DNA of 64,000 bases from Acestrorhynchus altus (GCA_034509495.1 CM067509.1:1804180-1868179); one strand, 5' to 3'; shown: positions 44,650-56,885, numbered from the stretch's first letter. Numbers and translations are program-made. Notes: generated by a model from the letters alone, not told the origin.

Positions 44650-45010
44650 TCTGAAATTTGAACACTGTGTGAGAAAAGAAAGAGAGCACTGAGAACTGCG
44701 CCTTCCATCTCATTTTCATTTATGTCCCAATATCTCCCACAGTGATGTCATTACTCCCGCCTCCTTTCCCTGATGAGTCAGAGTCTGTCTGCAGGTTGTA
44801 GCATGAACATACGGACAGAGCAGTAAACGTACCCTGGAAGTATTTGATATTTTAATTTGATAGTCTTGCAGTTTGTTATGATATGTGTATCTTGTCAGTA
44901 GGTTGCTCTGACCCAGAGTTATGAAGCCTATGAAATAGCATGTAACTGCCCACAAAGTGCAGACCTCAGGTTCTAGGAGTTAAAGAGCATTACAAAAATG
45001 TTTTCCTGCA
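44650..45010 (+). repeat. unclassified dispersed repeat R, copy E
   Basis: Contains GATGTCATTACTCCCGCC, GAGTCAGAGTCTGTCTGCAGG, GACAGAGCAGTAAACGTACC, then TCAGTAGGTTGCTCTGACCC, GAGTTATGAAGCCTATGAAA, CATGTAACTGCCCACAAAGT and GCAGACCTCAGGTTCTAGG in the family order. One of the two most complete copies, with 10440-10800. Confidence 0.6.
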
Positions 45011-45560
45011 TTGCTCATCAGTGTTCTTCAAATGATAAAAAGCCAGTATTTAGGGATAAACTGCTCTCGACTGTCCTCTGCTCAAGATGTCCTTATTTTC
45101 AGGCAACACAAATAGGTAATGTTGTATCTCTAGCTCAGCTATGTAATTCAGTCTAATTTATGCTTGTAGTTACCTTGAGGTAAGATGGAAAATAGAGAAA
45201 CACCAAGGCTCCAGAGTTGATCTTTTTTTGGTAAATGCTTTCCAAAGAAAGCAAAAACCCTCTACATTCGTCCACACTGACCTGTCTCCGGAAGCTAATT
45301 GAGATGTCCATATCTCCAATTCCACAGTTATCCAAAGTAACCCTAAGTTGACCAGGTAGTGAGATAGGGTACAAGATTCTGGTTATTTAAAGGATTGGGA
45401 ACTAAGAGAGACAGAAAGTAATTAAGTACGTAATCTAATGGCATCCAATACTGGGTTACACACATATGGTTGGGTTATAGATTCACCTGACAGTTTTCCA
45501 GCCACAAATTCAAAGTGAAAACAATCAATATTCATCAACAGTGTGTGTCAGCCACAGTAA
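45011..45560. other. unannotated sequence
   Basis: No recognised feature. Confidence 0.3.
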
Positions 45561-46020
45561 TGCCACAATAGTGCCTTGGAAGTCAGAAAATTGGCCATGC
45601 ACAGTAGGGGACATATATAACTGCCAGTTTCCCTCTAACCTCTGGGGTGCATAAGAACTGCAGGAAGTGATTCTCACTGATTGAGGGAGGAGGAGAGAAA
45701 GTGAGTGCTGCTCAGAGCGAGTGCTGTTGGAAATGGCTCGGCCAGCCCAGGTGCTGCCAGCTGTGAAAAGCCAGTAAGCAAACTCAAAGCTCGGCAAACG
45801 CACTAAGCACATCGTTCGGGTTCATGACTGTAAGGTTCAAGCCAGCATTTTAAAGGATTAGTCCAAAGAAAAGGAACGCAGCCATCCGTGCAGTGCAACG
45901 CTCTGCCAAGATTAAGCCAAGATTTTACCCGACTTGAGACACGGTGACAATTTCCGTGGTTAATCCCCATTAAACGTGTGTCTGGAGAATCTGTAAATCA
46001 GTGGTTCCTCATGGTCTGTA
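45561..46020. other. unique GC-richer block; possible conserved non-coding sequence
   Basis: No repeat family is recognised. The minus-strand open frame at 45525-45812 (95 codons) has no domain. Balanced composition and several GATTA/AATTA-type words make a regulatory block possible. Confidence 0.2.
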
Positions 46021-46940
46021 AGTCTTTTGTATGTTCCTGAAATCTGGAGGCTTATTCAAATAGATTCCTTTAACACATGGAGGTACTGTAACATAAATGA
46101 GGGTGTAGTTTGAGCTTTAGACATTTCAATAATGGTATAGTTATTGAATGGGATGTGACTTGGTTAGGTAGCATTAGTGCATCCTAATCTGCCTCTCATT
46201 CGTGAAGCCAACTACAGTTTATAATTTAAGTCGAAATACAATTTGCAAAAAGGTAATGGTCTTAAAGGCACAGATAATATCTAAAGAGAAAAGGTGTTTA
46301 GTAACATGTATTTATATATTTATTTCTATGTATCGTATAGTATATGCAATCCATAATTAATCGTACATTGATGCTTTTGTCTCTTACCATTCCCACTAGA
46401 AAAAGAATTCCCGATGTTATGAGTGTATGTTATTAAATTATCTTGACTACTAGCTGAAGGGTAGTGTGGTGTGGAACAGGGGAATAATACTTTTAACAGT
46501 GTAGTTACATTTGTTATGTAACTTCTGAATTTCACAACACTTAGATTTGTGCAATCGCATAACAAAATTCTATAGCTTGTTATGTTTTGCAGTTGTGTGT
46601 ATTATAAGTTGGAATTTCACAACTGAAATTAGAAAACATGACGTTTTCACAAATTACAATTCACTTTTCACCACGCGCAACAAACAGCAGGGCATTTCTT
46701 GTTCATGTTATTACACAGAATTTAATTTAAATCTTTAAAATAAATAAATAAAGTTTAAATGGTTTTCAACAAAGTTTGTATTTACTAAGTAAATGGTGGT
46801 TTTATTATGTACTAACTCATTAGATGGTTTTGTTAAAAAACAAACACAAGACTAGGCACACCCAGGAAAGGAGGGGTAAACAGGTGGAATCTATGATAAG
46901 ACCGAGAGGAAACGTGGGAGAAATGTGACATCAGTTCAGA
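46021..46940. other. unannotated AT-rich sequence
   Basis: No recognised feature. Confidence 0.3.
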
Positions 46941-46942
46941 TG

Positions 46943-46980
46943 ATGTGTGTGTGTGTGTGTGTGGGTGTGGGTGTGTGTCG
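46943..46980. repeat. (GT)n microsatellite, imperfect
   Basis: GATGTGTGTGTGTGTGTGTG followed by GGTGTGGGTGTGTGT. Confidence 0.9.
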
Positions 46981-47149
46981 AGAGTGGTGTCTGTGGTGTA
47001 AAGCTGAAGTGAATGTCCAGTTTTTCAGTCCGGGCTATTTGTGCTCATTTAAGGAACTTGAACAAACACTTTATCCATTAGTCAGTTAAATCCATAACAA
47101 ATTACAGTACAGAACCTCCTCTTGTAAAAACCAATCCGCTTCCAATACT

Positions 47150-47290
47150 GCTGATCACACATCCAGCTCATGAGGGGGTTGGTAATTAGCTGATATCCTG
47201 GATATCCTGAATTAGGTGTGTTATGTTAGCAAAAAAAAACAAAAAAAACAACAACAACAATGGAATGCGCTGGTTCCCAAGAACAAGAAT
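47150..47290. repeat. short MITE-like repeat (relative of 10010-10145)
   Basis: GTAATTAGCTGATATCCTGG and GAATTAGGTGTGTTATGTTA are the inverted equivalents of the CACACCTGATTCAACTAATCAGC text, followed by an A-rich run. Low to moderate certainty. Confidence 0.4.
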
Positions 47291-48130
47291 TGGGATTTAC
47301 TGTTTTAAGCATTGCTGAGCATTTTACTCGGCTGAGCCAAGAAAGCTGCAGGTGAGAGCAGCACACAAACCAATGCATGGAAATGTGCAACATGACAATT
47401 TGATGCAGTTAAACATGATTACTTTCACTGTCAGCAAAATGCATAAATGCAGGAAAATGCATACAGAAGATTGTTTATTTAATGAGTCTGGAATTCAGTT
47501 TTACTAAATATACAGGATTTACATTCTTTTCCTGCTAATGAAATCATTCTACTTCCACCTTGTGCTCTTTTACATATGGTGTGATGTTTGCTTTCCAATT
47601 TTGCTGGTATTTAATTTGCTGGTATTTAATCTTTTTCCTACCTAAGGAAAAGGGCTGTACCACCGGCTTCAGCACAAACCTAAAGCATAATCAAAGCCCT
47701 CGTGTTTAACAGTTGGAGAGATGTTGTTTTCATACCCTTCACTGCGTGCTTTTTCCTACAAACATACTCGTTCTGGCCAAAGGTCTGTTCTATTTTTATC
47801 AGTCACAAGGGACTTGTGCCTTTGGCTCATTTATATGTTTCTGATACTGAATTCATTTGTGGTGAGAAGACGAGAGTGTGTTTCCTCTGATGACCTTCCC
47901 TTACATGAAAGTCATGTTTGTGTCGACATCACTGCACAGTAGAATAGCGCACCATTTCTGAAACATGATCAAGTAATGTTATGTATGGGTCTTAAAAGGT
48001 CATTTTAATACATTTTTTAAATAATCATTGATTAAATACTCTTAGTTATTAATAACTAGTTAACTAATATTGCTTAAATTTACCTTACTTATAAATCATT
48101 AAGCAAAAACATAAAATTTGCTCTTCTCTA
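47291..48130. other. unannotated sequence
   Basis: No gene supported. The open frames at 47702-47942 overlap each other and have no domain. Confidence 0.3.
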
Positions 48131-48520
48131 TATGCAACTCCTGGGCACGCTCAGTTTTTATTTTCCCTCATTGTTAAAAGCACTTTGATTCTCTGTGATT
48201 TACTGACGCTGTTTTACACAAGACAGCCCACAGCCAAAAAACATTTGCTGCTAGGAAAACACTGAGGCTCTGTTTAAATGGCCTAAACACTCTATCCCAG
48301 ACATCTTGCTTCCCCTCCCTTTTTATTCCCCTCCGTTTATTCCCAAGAGCCCCGAGTCGCTTCAAACAGGAACCGAGCACCAGGATACAAAGCGGCACGT
48401 CGCTTCCCTTCAGAGTGACTCCAGCCAAGAAACAGAGAAAAGCCTGACACCCGAAAAAATAGCAGAGTAAAAAGCCAAGGAGATGCATTTTATTTATAAA
48501 GCTGTCTAATCCGGGCTGCA
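48131..48520. other. unique block; possible conserved non-coding sequence
   Basis: A GC-richer stretch, with a CT-rich part near 48315-48350 and no transposon similarity. The minus-strand 115-codon open frame (48174-48521) lacks a domain, and its composition is not convincing for a gene. Confidence 0.2.
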
Positions 48521-49365
48521 TGTCTCCCTGGCTTTTTTTTTTCTACCTCCCCTGTGATGTATTTTTGAAGTCCCATCTTACGACGGCAGCAAAACAACTT
48601 CCCCTGGCCACACAGGGGCAAATTGCTAGTTCACTACTGCTAGAGTGCTGGAATCGTGCTGTTTCTGCTTTTTTGCTTGCCCTTTCTGGTCATTGTAGCT
48701 GCCATAGTCATCCCAGAGGTGTTAGAAAGGTGTTAAAGTGTGTGTTGTTATGAGCTCCCTTCGCTAAAAACCCTGAGAGCACATCACGTCAAGGTGCTTT
48801 CAGGGTTGTGGAAACAGTGCTTATTGTGTTTAGTGGCAGGGAAGTGCTGGCAGCTTAAAGCACTGTGGGGTCACGTTGGAAGCCAAGGGTCCTGCACCAA
48901 TTTCCAGAGGGACCTGAAGGTGGCCACCTGCTGCTTGTTTGCTTGGGTGGTGCTTAAATGAGCATAAAAGTTGCTCATGCCCCAAAGAGGTATGGGAAAT
49001 CTGATCTCAGTGTTAATTGATGACTTCCTACTGCAACAACTCAAAGGCTTGATTAGGTAACGGGAGTAAGGTGACACACGTGACAGCGAGTGCCACACTG
49101 CAGGGAAGGAGCTTTCAGAAGGCAAACGGGGTGCGGTTAGTAGTTAGGGATGGTGATGGATGAAGACATCATGGAGTAGATTGCCATTGGAGAGAGTGTT
49201 GACAGCACTGCTTGTAAACACAATCAGGGTCTTGATTTCACTTCAGGTTTCATACACTGGTGTTGCATTAGTAATAGACTGCATCTCTCATACCTGCATT
49301 AGTACCTGGGTCTGTCGTGTGAAAAAGTTAGAACACCCCACGAACACCTTTGACTTTAAACATAT
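48521..49365. other. unannotated sequence
   Basis: No recognised repeat or gene. Several overlapping short open frames on both strands. Confidence 0.3.
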
Positions 49366-49366
49366 A

Positions 49367-50061
49367 CAGTACATACAGAACGTATTCACAGCACTTTTGT
49401 TGTTACAGTTTTATTTCAAAATGGATTAAATGAATTTCCCTCAGAATTCTACACAATACCCAATCAAATTGAGTGACCGTGGTAGTCAGGGACATGAAAA
49501 AGAACCCAATGGTCACTCGGACAGAGCTCCAACATTGCTCTGTGGAAAGAGGAGAACCTTCAGCACTCCACCAATCAGGCCTGTATGGTAGAGCTGCCAG
49601 ATAGAAGCCATTCCTCAGTAAAAGGCACATGACAGCCTTTCTGGTAACTCTGGCCTCAATGCCAAGTGTCATGTCTGGAGGAAACAAGGCACTACTCATC
49701 ACCTAGCCAATACCATTTGTACATTGAAGCATAGTGGAGGCAGCTGTAGGCATGCTTTTTTTGCAGCAGGAATGGTAGACCAGTCAGGGTCTTGAGAGGT
49801 TCTGTAAAGAAGAATAGAACTTCCCAAAAACAGGTGTACAAAGCTTGTAGTATCATAAAGTATTGAACAAGGGCTGTAAATACTTATGTAAAATTCTATT
49901 TTTGTGTTTTATTTTAAATAAATTTGCAAAGATTTCAAACAATGTTTCTCATTGTGTGTCGAATTTTGAGGGACAAAATGAATTGAATCTATTTTGGAAT
50001 AAAGCTGTCAGATAAAATGTGCACAAAGTGAAGTGCTGTGAATGCTTTCTGGAATTTATTG
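49367..50061 (+). mobile_element. internally deleted Tc1-like element (same family as 40417-43361)
   Basis: The left end starts after TA at 49365-49366 with CAGTACATACAGAACGTATT and the right end precedes TA at 50062-50063, with the two ends pairing as inverted repeats (GTGCTGTGAATGCTTTCTGG versus the left end). The middle shares with the older nested host the text ACAGAGCTCCAACATTGCTC and GTCATGTCTGGAGGAAACAA. The total of 695 bp shows a large deletion of the coding part, with no catalytic residues left. Confidence 0.8.
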
Positions 50062-50063
50062 TA

Positions 50064-50200
50064 TAAACATATGGAATTTTGATCTTCATTTTGCCTATAT
50101 TGCGCGATGGAGGTGATAACACACAAAACACATAACACAGTTATAAACACACAAAACCGAAGAAACCATCATTTGAAAAATGTAATTACGACACATGCAA
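50064..50200. other. spacer between two Tc1-like relics
   Basis: Short AT-rich stretch with no feature. Confidence 0.4.
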
Positions 50201-51100
50201 TTTTTTTGTGAGGAAAAATTTAGGACACCCTGTTATTTCTTCCTTTGGTTAAAATAATGTCAATTAGATGTTTCCTATAAGCATGTACCTCTCTCTGACA
50301 TCGACTGGAAGACATGTTTTCCCACTTCGTCATGCAGAATTCTTTCATCTATGTGATGATTCATCGTTCCTATTCGTACAGATGGTCTCACATTTTCCTC
50401 AAACCCCCTTGATACAATAAATATTTCATAGTGGTTTCTATGATGGACAGCTCTCCTGGACCATGACATTTCCCCCCATGTTCCCATGTTTCATAGTTGA
50501 TATGAGATTCTTGTGCTCAAATGCTGTGTTTGGTTGCACCAAACATGTCTTACGTTACTGTGTACAAATAATTTGGATTAACTTTGGATTTCATGCTGGT
50601 GGTCTCTTCTCACACCTCCCATTACAATTAAACTTGTTTGGTCTCTTTCCGGTGGTAGATGCTGCACTTCATCATCAACTGTGGGGAGAGCTACCTGTAG
50701 GTCCCATGATGGCAGTTTAGGATTGTTGGAGAATTGATTACACATCTGCTCTTGGGCTAGGATGCCCTGATATGGCCATGTTGGCAGTTGTTTCAAATGT
50801 TCTCTTCTCTAAATTATTACAGTGGAACGGCTGATTTCTAATTGTTCTGAGATCTTTTAAATCCCTTCCCAGACTCATTTGCATCTACACCCTTCTTTCT
50901 GAAGGCCTCAGATAGGTCTTTGGATACCACTCACACAGCAAACAACCTAATGTCTGATGTTTAAATAAGACAGGTTCCTCCAAAATCCTCTCCAATGATG
51001 GTCTAATAATTTGCAGCTAATGTTCTATTCCTAATTCTAATTTTTGGCATTTTAAATGGTAATAAATGTGGGGGTGTCCTAACTTTATCCTAAAGTAAAC
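50201..51100 (-). pseudogene. Tc1-like element relic, family A copy 2 (about 900 bp)
   Basis: The left end (TTTGTGAGGAAAAATTTAGG followed by ACACCC) and the right end (reverse complement CTTTAGGATAAAGTTAGGAC followed by ACCCC) pair as inverted repeats. Reading on the minus strand from about 50910 gives K-G-V-D-A-N-E, then a decayed HTH part, then CCAAGAGCAGATG text as in 29960-30520. Many stops and a deleted catalytic core. Confidence 0.6.
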
Positions 51101-51119
51101 TACATTTCTAACAATGATT

Positions 51120-51610
51120 TTGACTCACCCGGGCTTTTGAGGTTACAAACCAGACTGTAGATGACTGGCAACATTTTGCATAGTCAGATGAGTTCTAGTA
51201 CTTGGGTTTGATGGTAGGGTTTGTGTGGCACAGACGTCATGAAGCCATGGACTCCAGTTGTCAACAACATACTGTGCAGTTCGGTGTCGGTTCCATACTC
51301 ATGTGGGGTGTGTTCACGGTCCACTGGTCTACCTAAACAGATCACTGAGCAGTACCCACTACATTTTATTGTTTGGTGTCCAGCTTTTAATGGATTGTAC
51401 CCCCACAAATGATGGGATATTGCAGAATAATGCACAGCGCCATCTGACCTGTTGTCCCACGCAACTTTGGAAATGGAATGTCCCATTTCTCTGGCACACA
51501 CTATCTTGCCTCGCTCAAACTCAAAGATTTTTCATGAGCATGCACTGTTCAGTCTCACTCACAAGATAACGCCTCACAAATTGGACATTCTCTAGCCATC
51601 CCCTGAAGAA
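51120..51610 (+). pseudogene. mariner/Tc1-like transposase relic
   Basis: In frame, the text around 51184-51300 reads SDEF followed by V-W-H-R-R-H-E-A-M-D-S-S-C-Q-Q, then F-G-V-G-S-I-L-M-W-G-V-F, recognisable from the Tc1/mariner family region after the first catalytic Asp. Near 51405-51440 comes a decayed D-G-I-L-Q-N-N-A block, where the second Asp seems mutated to Asn. Stops interrupt the frame. Confidence 0.6.
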
Positions 51611-52436
51611 GCACCACTCGATAATCAATTTATGTACTGCTATCCCATTACTTTTGGCATTTCAGTATGTATTACATTTTGTGGTGACAGTACTGTTAGT
51701 TCAGGCTGATCTTTGGCTTGTTTCCTGCTGTCTGGATGTTGTGCACTTTTCCTCCAACATACAGCACTGTTTCAGTTCAGCTTATTGCTCTAATTTCTTT
51801 GATACAAAAGAGACTTTATAGCTCCAAGGGCTTCAGAGATCAGAACTACTGCAACGAGGAAAAAAAAAAAAGCTTCTGCAGGAGCAATCAAAACTCCAAA
51901 AGCAAATAGAAAAATTCAAAGCATATTTTAGGCCAAACAGACGGCCTGTTTTGCCCCTTTCCTTGTGCTGATATTCATTCAAATTATTCCATTTCATGAT
52001 TGTTTTTTTTTTTGTGTGCTGTTCAAGTACTGCCTTTAATTTTTTCATCCATCTTCAATTCAATACCTCTTTTATGCTTTCTGAAGGGTTTCCCATCTTT
52101 TGACAGATACTAAAGATGCAGTGTCTGGTACCTAACGTTTAGTTATGTGCACTCCATGAACGTGATGTTCATCAGATGGTCTCATTTAATGACATATGAG
52201 AGCAAAAATACACTGATGTGAAGTGAAGTAAATAACACTGTTTATCTGGATACAGTTGAACCTGTTAATGGAGTGGGATATGCATAGTAGGCAACAAACG
52301 AATAGTGAATAGTTGTTGATGTGCTGAAAGCAAGAAAAGTGAGCAAAGGTCGAAAAAAGGGTTTCACTTTGATAAGAGTCTAATTATGATGGCTCCAAAA
52401 CATCAGGCAGGTCTTGGGATGTTTCTAGTATGCAGT
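51611..52436. other. unannotated sequence
   Basis: No gene is supported. A-runs at 51860 and T-runs at 52002 are simple sequence. Confidence 0.3.
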
Positions 52437-52575
52437 ACCTTCCAAAAGTGCTTCAAGGGTAGGACAATCAGTTAACCAGCCAGTCATGGGCATATATGGC
52501 TCACTGTTGTGATCCATGGAGGGACAAGCAATAAATGAGCTGGTGTCCCAACACTTTTGTTCACATAGTGTACCA
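52437..52575. repeat. Tc1-type MITE fragment
   Basis: ATATATGGCTCACTGTTGTG and CCATGGAGGGACAAGCAATA followed by GGTGTCCCAACACTTTTGTT resemble the right part of a fish Tc1-type MITE. Only one end is visible. Confidence 0.45.
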
Positions 52576-53279
52576 GGTTTTTTGGTAAAACAGAGACTGA
52601 CAGTGAGAGACTAAAGTGCTGGAGAAAGTGTGACACAGAGGGCTGAAAAAGCGATGAGAAAAAACGAATAGAAGATAGTGTGGACAGAAAAATCAATGTA
52701 AAGAAATGGAGGAGTCAGGGAGCTTGCCTGAAAAGATAAAAAAAAAACAACAATGAGAGAAAAGAACTGCTCCTTTTCCCATTTTCCAGTTTTCTTGGAA
52801 CAGGAAGAAACAGACAGAGAACCTTAAGGAGTTGGATAGGTTCCTGTGTGAGTGTGTGTGTTGGTGTGTTTTACCCTGCTTGCCTTGAAGAAGCAGCCCT
52901 GCAGACCAAAATATGTTGATTTATCTTTAGTCCTTAAAAATGCTCATCTCCAAGACCGCAAGCAAAGATCTGACGGGCAAAAGCTGTTCAGTGTGAGTGT
53001 ACCTGCTGCTCAGGTTTACACCGTGCAACCAGCTGTTGTGTGGTGAGCTCATTTGTTTTCTCTTGCTCAAATTTCCCAGTTAAAAAAATGCCGTAAAAAC
53101 ACAGACACATACATAGGTCTATGCAAATGGGATGTGCACAAGCTAGATCCACATCTGCTTATGAAGATGCACCACCTACTGTGAGGCACTATTTCCAGAA
53201 ACCTGTGTGGGTGGGGGCAGAAGCCTGAACAATGGAATAACTGGAGCACTTGCTCCCATACTTTTATTGAAAGAGGAAA
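52576..53279. other. unannotated sequence
   Basis: No gene is supported. A short GT-rich piece lies near 52850. Confidence 0.3.
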
Positions 53280-53519
53280 ACACATTTCATATATAACCTC
53301 TAAGTAAAATGGGTTCTATATAGTACTGAAATGGAGTTCTTCTAAGTGGAACTCTTTTAGTGCCAAATAAAGCAATTATTAAAATGTTATAGAAGAAGTA
53401 AGAACAGGTGGTTCCTTAATCTGTATTGGTTCTATATCAAAAAAATTCCCCAATATCATCCTGAGAATTTTCTTAAAATTGTTCTTGAGTAAGGTCATTT
53501 ACCACATAAGAGTGTTTGA
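53280..53519. repeat. possible decayed AAGAACC-type MITE
   Basis: Several GGTTCTATATA/GTTCTTCTAAG/AGAACAGGTGGTTCC words resemble the AAGAACC family, but the copy is too decayed to define ends. Confidence 0.25.
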
Positions 53520-54090
53520 GCATGTATTGTGAGCCATGACCAGTTCAAATGTAATTTAAATTAAAAGTTTAAAAGCAATAGTGAAGGTCAAGTTGAGTTC
53601 TGAAGAGTAGTGTCTCCTGGTGGGATTCCTAAAAAAGCAAATTAAAATCTCTGTTTGACTGAAAAAGACCCTCAAGGTTTTAGAGTCTGGAGTGGTAGTG
53701 CACTGTTCTGCAGTGACACCTACACATATGACATTCATATTAGAGGTCATCAGAAAAAAATAAAAAATAAATTAGAGAAAATAGTGTGGAGACTTTTGTG
53801 AAAAGAAGACTTCTCCAACTGTTAAGCATGGGGGAGGGGAGTGTGAGGATTTGGGTTTGTGTTGCAGCCAGTGGTACAAGGAACAATTAACTGGTTAAGG
53901 GAAAATTGGTTCCATTAAATATCAGCAAATTCTGGAAGTGAACTCACAAATCTGTAAAAGGAGCTGAAGATAAAAAGAGAATGAGCTTCTAAAGCAGGAT
54001 AATTGTCATAAACACACCTCGAAATGAATGAACTACCTCAAGTGGAAGGTTTTGCCATTGCCAGGGGTCTCGGGTAGCTCAGTCAGAATG
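53520..54090 (+). pseudogene. decayed Tc1/mariner-like transposase relic
   Basis: Plus-strand pieces in shifting frames give V-W-R-L-L.KEDFSNC near 53785-53825, then A-W-G-R-G-V-*-G-F-G-F-V, then near 53960-54060 K-A-G-*-L-S and ending with N-E-L-P-Q-V-E-G. The W-G-R..G-F-G-F-V block resembles the post-Asp glycine-rich section of some families. Stops abound and the triad cannot be read. Confidence 0.4.
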
Positions 54091-54732
54091 CATTAAAAGA
54101 GAGATTTTTCTTTTCTTTTTTAGTCATATAACTAAAAAGTCCAAAATCCAAATTTAAAATTAAGCTAGCAAAAAACATAGCTGAGGTAAATAGACTTTTA
54201 CCCTCCTTACTGTGTTTTATTTAGATTTTAATATATTTAATAAAATTATATGGTCAGGTCATTTCATCAACACTCTCTTCCTTTTGTAATCTGGCAGTAA
54301 AGATGGACTGCAAACAAATCTCTTTTATCCTGAACACAGAATGGTACTTTTCTGTTCCAGCATTCTGCACTCCTTCTCAAACTGGAGGTGTGTGGCGCAG
54401 CCTAAACCCACGCTGAAGTAAAAATATTCTTACTTCAGTGAAATAATGACTCCAAAGCAAATAAATGTAGCCAAGCATGAAGGAAAAAAGTTTCAGGTTC
54501 AATACGTTCTCTACCATTTCCACACAGCCTGAAGGTGGAAAAAGTAACCAAAAGACACTTTATAATTGTTGATGTTTCCACCCCAAATTTCTCACCAGTA
54601 ATTGAGGGCCACCAATTATGCACTCTGGGATATCTAACCACAGATGGCTGTGGCATCTCCCAATTAAAGGGCTAATACTGTGCCACTCCGGAGCCCAATT
54701 AAACATATTTTAAAACAATTTACTGTCGACCA
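54091..54732. other. unannotated sequence
   Basis: No gene is supported. Confidence 0.3.
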
Positions 54733-54893
54733 ACCTTTACATTTACATTTATGGCTGCTTTTATTTAAAAATAGTTATTGTTAGCAGCTTTGCCCACAGA
54801 CTGCTTGCATAGCGTGCTTGCCTGGCCAGGGAATCGAACCCCAGTCAGGCATAAGAAAGGGAGTGTCATTATCCATCGGGCCCCACTAACTAA
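54733..54893 (-). repeat. short tRNA-headed SINE with L2-like tail
   Basis: On the minus strand the 5' end resembles a tRNA: CGATGGATAATGACA (A-box-like) followed by GGGGTTCGATTCCC (B-box). The anticodon arm cannot pair properly, so it is not a functional tRNA. The 3' end is CCATAAATGTAAATGTAAAG, similar to the tail of the LINE at 62295-63077. About 160 bp in all. Confidence 0.65.
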
Positions 54894-55104
54894 CGCAATG
54901 ACACCAACACCAAACAGGCAAATTTCAGTAAATATAAAAAATTATAAGATCATTCTAACTGTTCCAGTATAGGATGCTCTGTCCTTCCCAACCACTGTGC
55001 TGACGATGTACTCCAAGCTCACCTACACATCTATACACATCCGTCTAGAATTTAATTCAGAAGCAGCTCTGTAACCTGTCGATTGTATGGATTCTTTTAA
55101 TCTT
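54894..55104. other. unannotated sequence
   Basis: No recognised feature. Confidence 0.3.
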
Positions 55105-55181
55105 TCATCTGTTTACTGGTTTGTCCCGGTCAGGGTTGCGGTGTTTCAGGGCAGGAATATCCCCTAGGCAGTCCATTACAT

Positions 55182-55220
<39 letters not shown>

Positions 55221-55365
55221 CTCTCACACACACAAACACACCTAGCCTAGCCAGTCCACCTACAAGTGTTTGGAGATTTTTTATTTTTTTTTATTTTCAC
55301 TGGGACAAAACAAGTGCACCTGGTAGCCAGAACACAGAACAACTCCTCGCAGACAACCAATAAGT
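55105..55365 (-). repeat. SINE-like repeat (family of 1441-1635) with embedded (CA)n
   Basis: The text CCCGGTCAGGGTTGCGGTG, the CAGTCCATTACATGGACACA text leading into a (CA)n microsatellite (55181-55214), and CTAGCCTAGCCAGTCCACCT follow the order of a common fish repeat family. The tRNA-like head at the right side is poorly preserved. Confidence 0.4.
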
Positions 55366-56559
55366 GTGGTTCCGTTCAATTTTGGACTGGGTTCCAGGCC
55401 CCTGATTCAAAGAAGGCTTCACATAAGTAGTATTTAGCCACTTTTAACATGTGTTTCATGTATTAGCTGAAGTATAGTTCAGATGTGCAAGAACCACCCA
55501 AGTTTTCCTCAAGAATGGGGAAGCAGGGACCAAAACAATGCTCTTTATTTTGATGCTGTTGCACAAAATATGACATATTTTACTTACAAAATATAATTTT
55601 ATGCTTCATAAACCATTTCACGTGACCTTGACTCATAAAGGATTCAAGCCTTGCCTTCAGAGCTTTAAGATGTAGAGCAGATATTTAAATAAGAGAAACA
55701 CATAAGTTGTGAACTAGATATGAAAGGCTCAGAACCTCATAATCATGGCCTGTGAGTCACTGTTAATATGTTCGGTGACATTGTATGTAGGTACACACTA
55801 ATAAATTTGGAAACCAGGAATGAATGAGTGTAAAATGATGCACACGCTGCAAAGGTCACATTTTACTAATGGTGAGGGTTAGGGTCAGGGTTTTCACTTC
55901 TTATTTCCTAACCACCATGCTGGCTCAGACCCAAGGCCCATGATGCTGTACACATATATACGTCTGCATGCACGCGTACTGGTCTGCTGTCAGATTTGTG
56001 CACACATATTCTATAGATGACTGGTCCCATTCCATTACCACCCAACACCGTGTGGTTAAATGTAGTCTGCAGCCTGTCTAAGAGAAAAGGCCTCTTCTAG
56101 ACAAGCAAGAGCCAGTCCTTGAGAATGGGCATTTCAACAAAGTGCACCAGTCAGTGAGTAAGGGGAAATGCCTCACATACACTGGTCTGCTGGGTGGTCC
56201 AGCTGAAATGCTTTTGTAATTGTCCAGTGTAACTCTGAGGAACGTTTCCTTCATTTCTATTTCAGTCATTCACTAATTAGGTTTTTGAGTTCCTCTGGTG
56301 ATAGCACCTATGGTGCTTTGTTGCTGCTCACACATTCTCCCTTTAAAGCTCCAGCATTTTATTTTAGGAGAAGAACAGAGCCTTCTCATACTGACAGATG
56401 TATAAGTAATTCCATGGCAGGTCCATACAAGGGATCTCTATTAGAGGCCTTTTTTGGATCTGATACACGGTTAGTCATTTTCTTTGATAGGCATAGAGTC
56501 ATAAAGATGCTTGAGAATGAGTTTAGGTTACTTTCCCCAAGGAACGTATGCAGAGTTTG
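55366..56559. other. unannotated sequence
   Basis: No gene is supported. A short GGTTAGGGTCAGGG at 55876-55890 is too short to be a telomeric array. Confidence 0.3.
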
Positions 56560-56885
56560 CACAACTTTTAAGTTTCTTGTGTTTATGATGTTGATTGATT
56601 ATTCATAATTTCTCTCCGTAATGCTATCATGGCTAATAAGCCATGCTGTTTGGCTGTTGCTGCAAGCTTCATAGACCAAACAGTGTGGGGGAGATTCATT
56701 TTAATAGCTGTCAGCGCAGCGTCGTTGATAATGAAGTGGTTGTACTTTGCAATGGTTGGCTAATTACATTTCAGCTTTAAATCTATCCTGGTTTTCTTTT
56801 AGCCCACTCAGAAGACTGTTTAATTATAATCATTGTGAAGCTGCTGTATTTGTATTTGTCAGAAGACTACATTCAACCCACATGT
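56560..56885. other. unique block; candidate conserved non-coding element
   Basis: This long repeat-free stretch is dense in homeodomain-type words (TGATTGATTATTCATAATTT, GGCTAATAAGCC, GGCTAATTACATTTCAGC, AATTATAATCATTG). It has an undisturbed, non-coding feel typical of developmental enhancers. The call is inference from composition only. Confidence 0.3.

Noticed and set aside
45525..45812. 95-codon minus-strand open frame as an exon
   Set aside because: No domain and no plausible partner exons with splice sites recognised nearby.
54810..54893. possible functional tRNA gene on the minus strand
   Set aside because: A- and B-boxes are present, but the anticodon and acceptor arms do not pair, and the sequence continues into a SINE tail.
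55872..55892. telomere-like GGTTAGGGTCAGGG
   Set aside because: Only two imperfect units; too short for an interstitial telomeric array.
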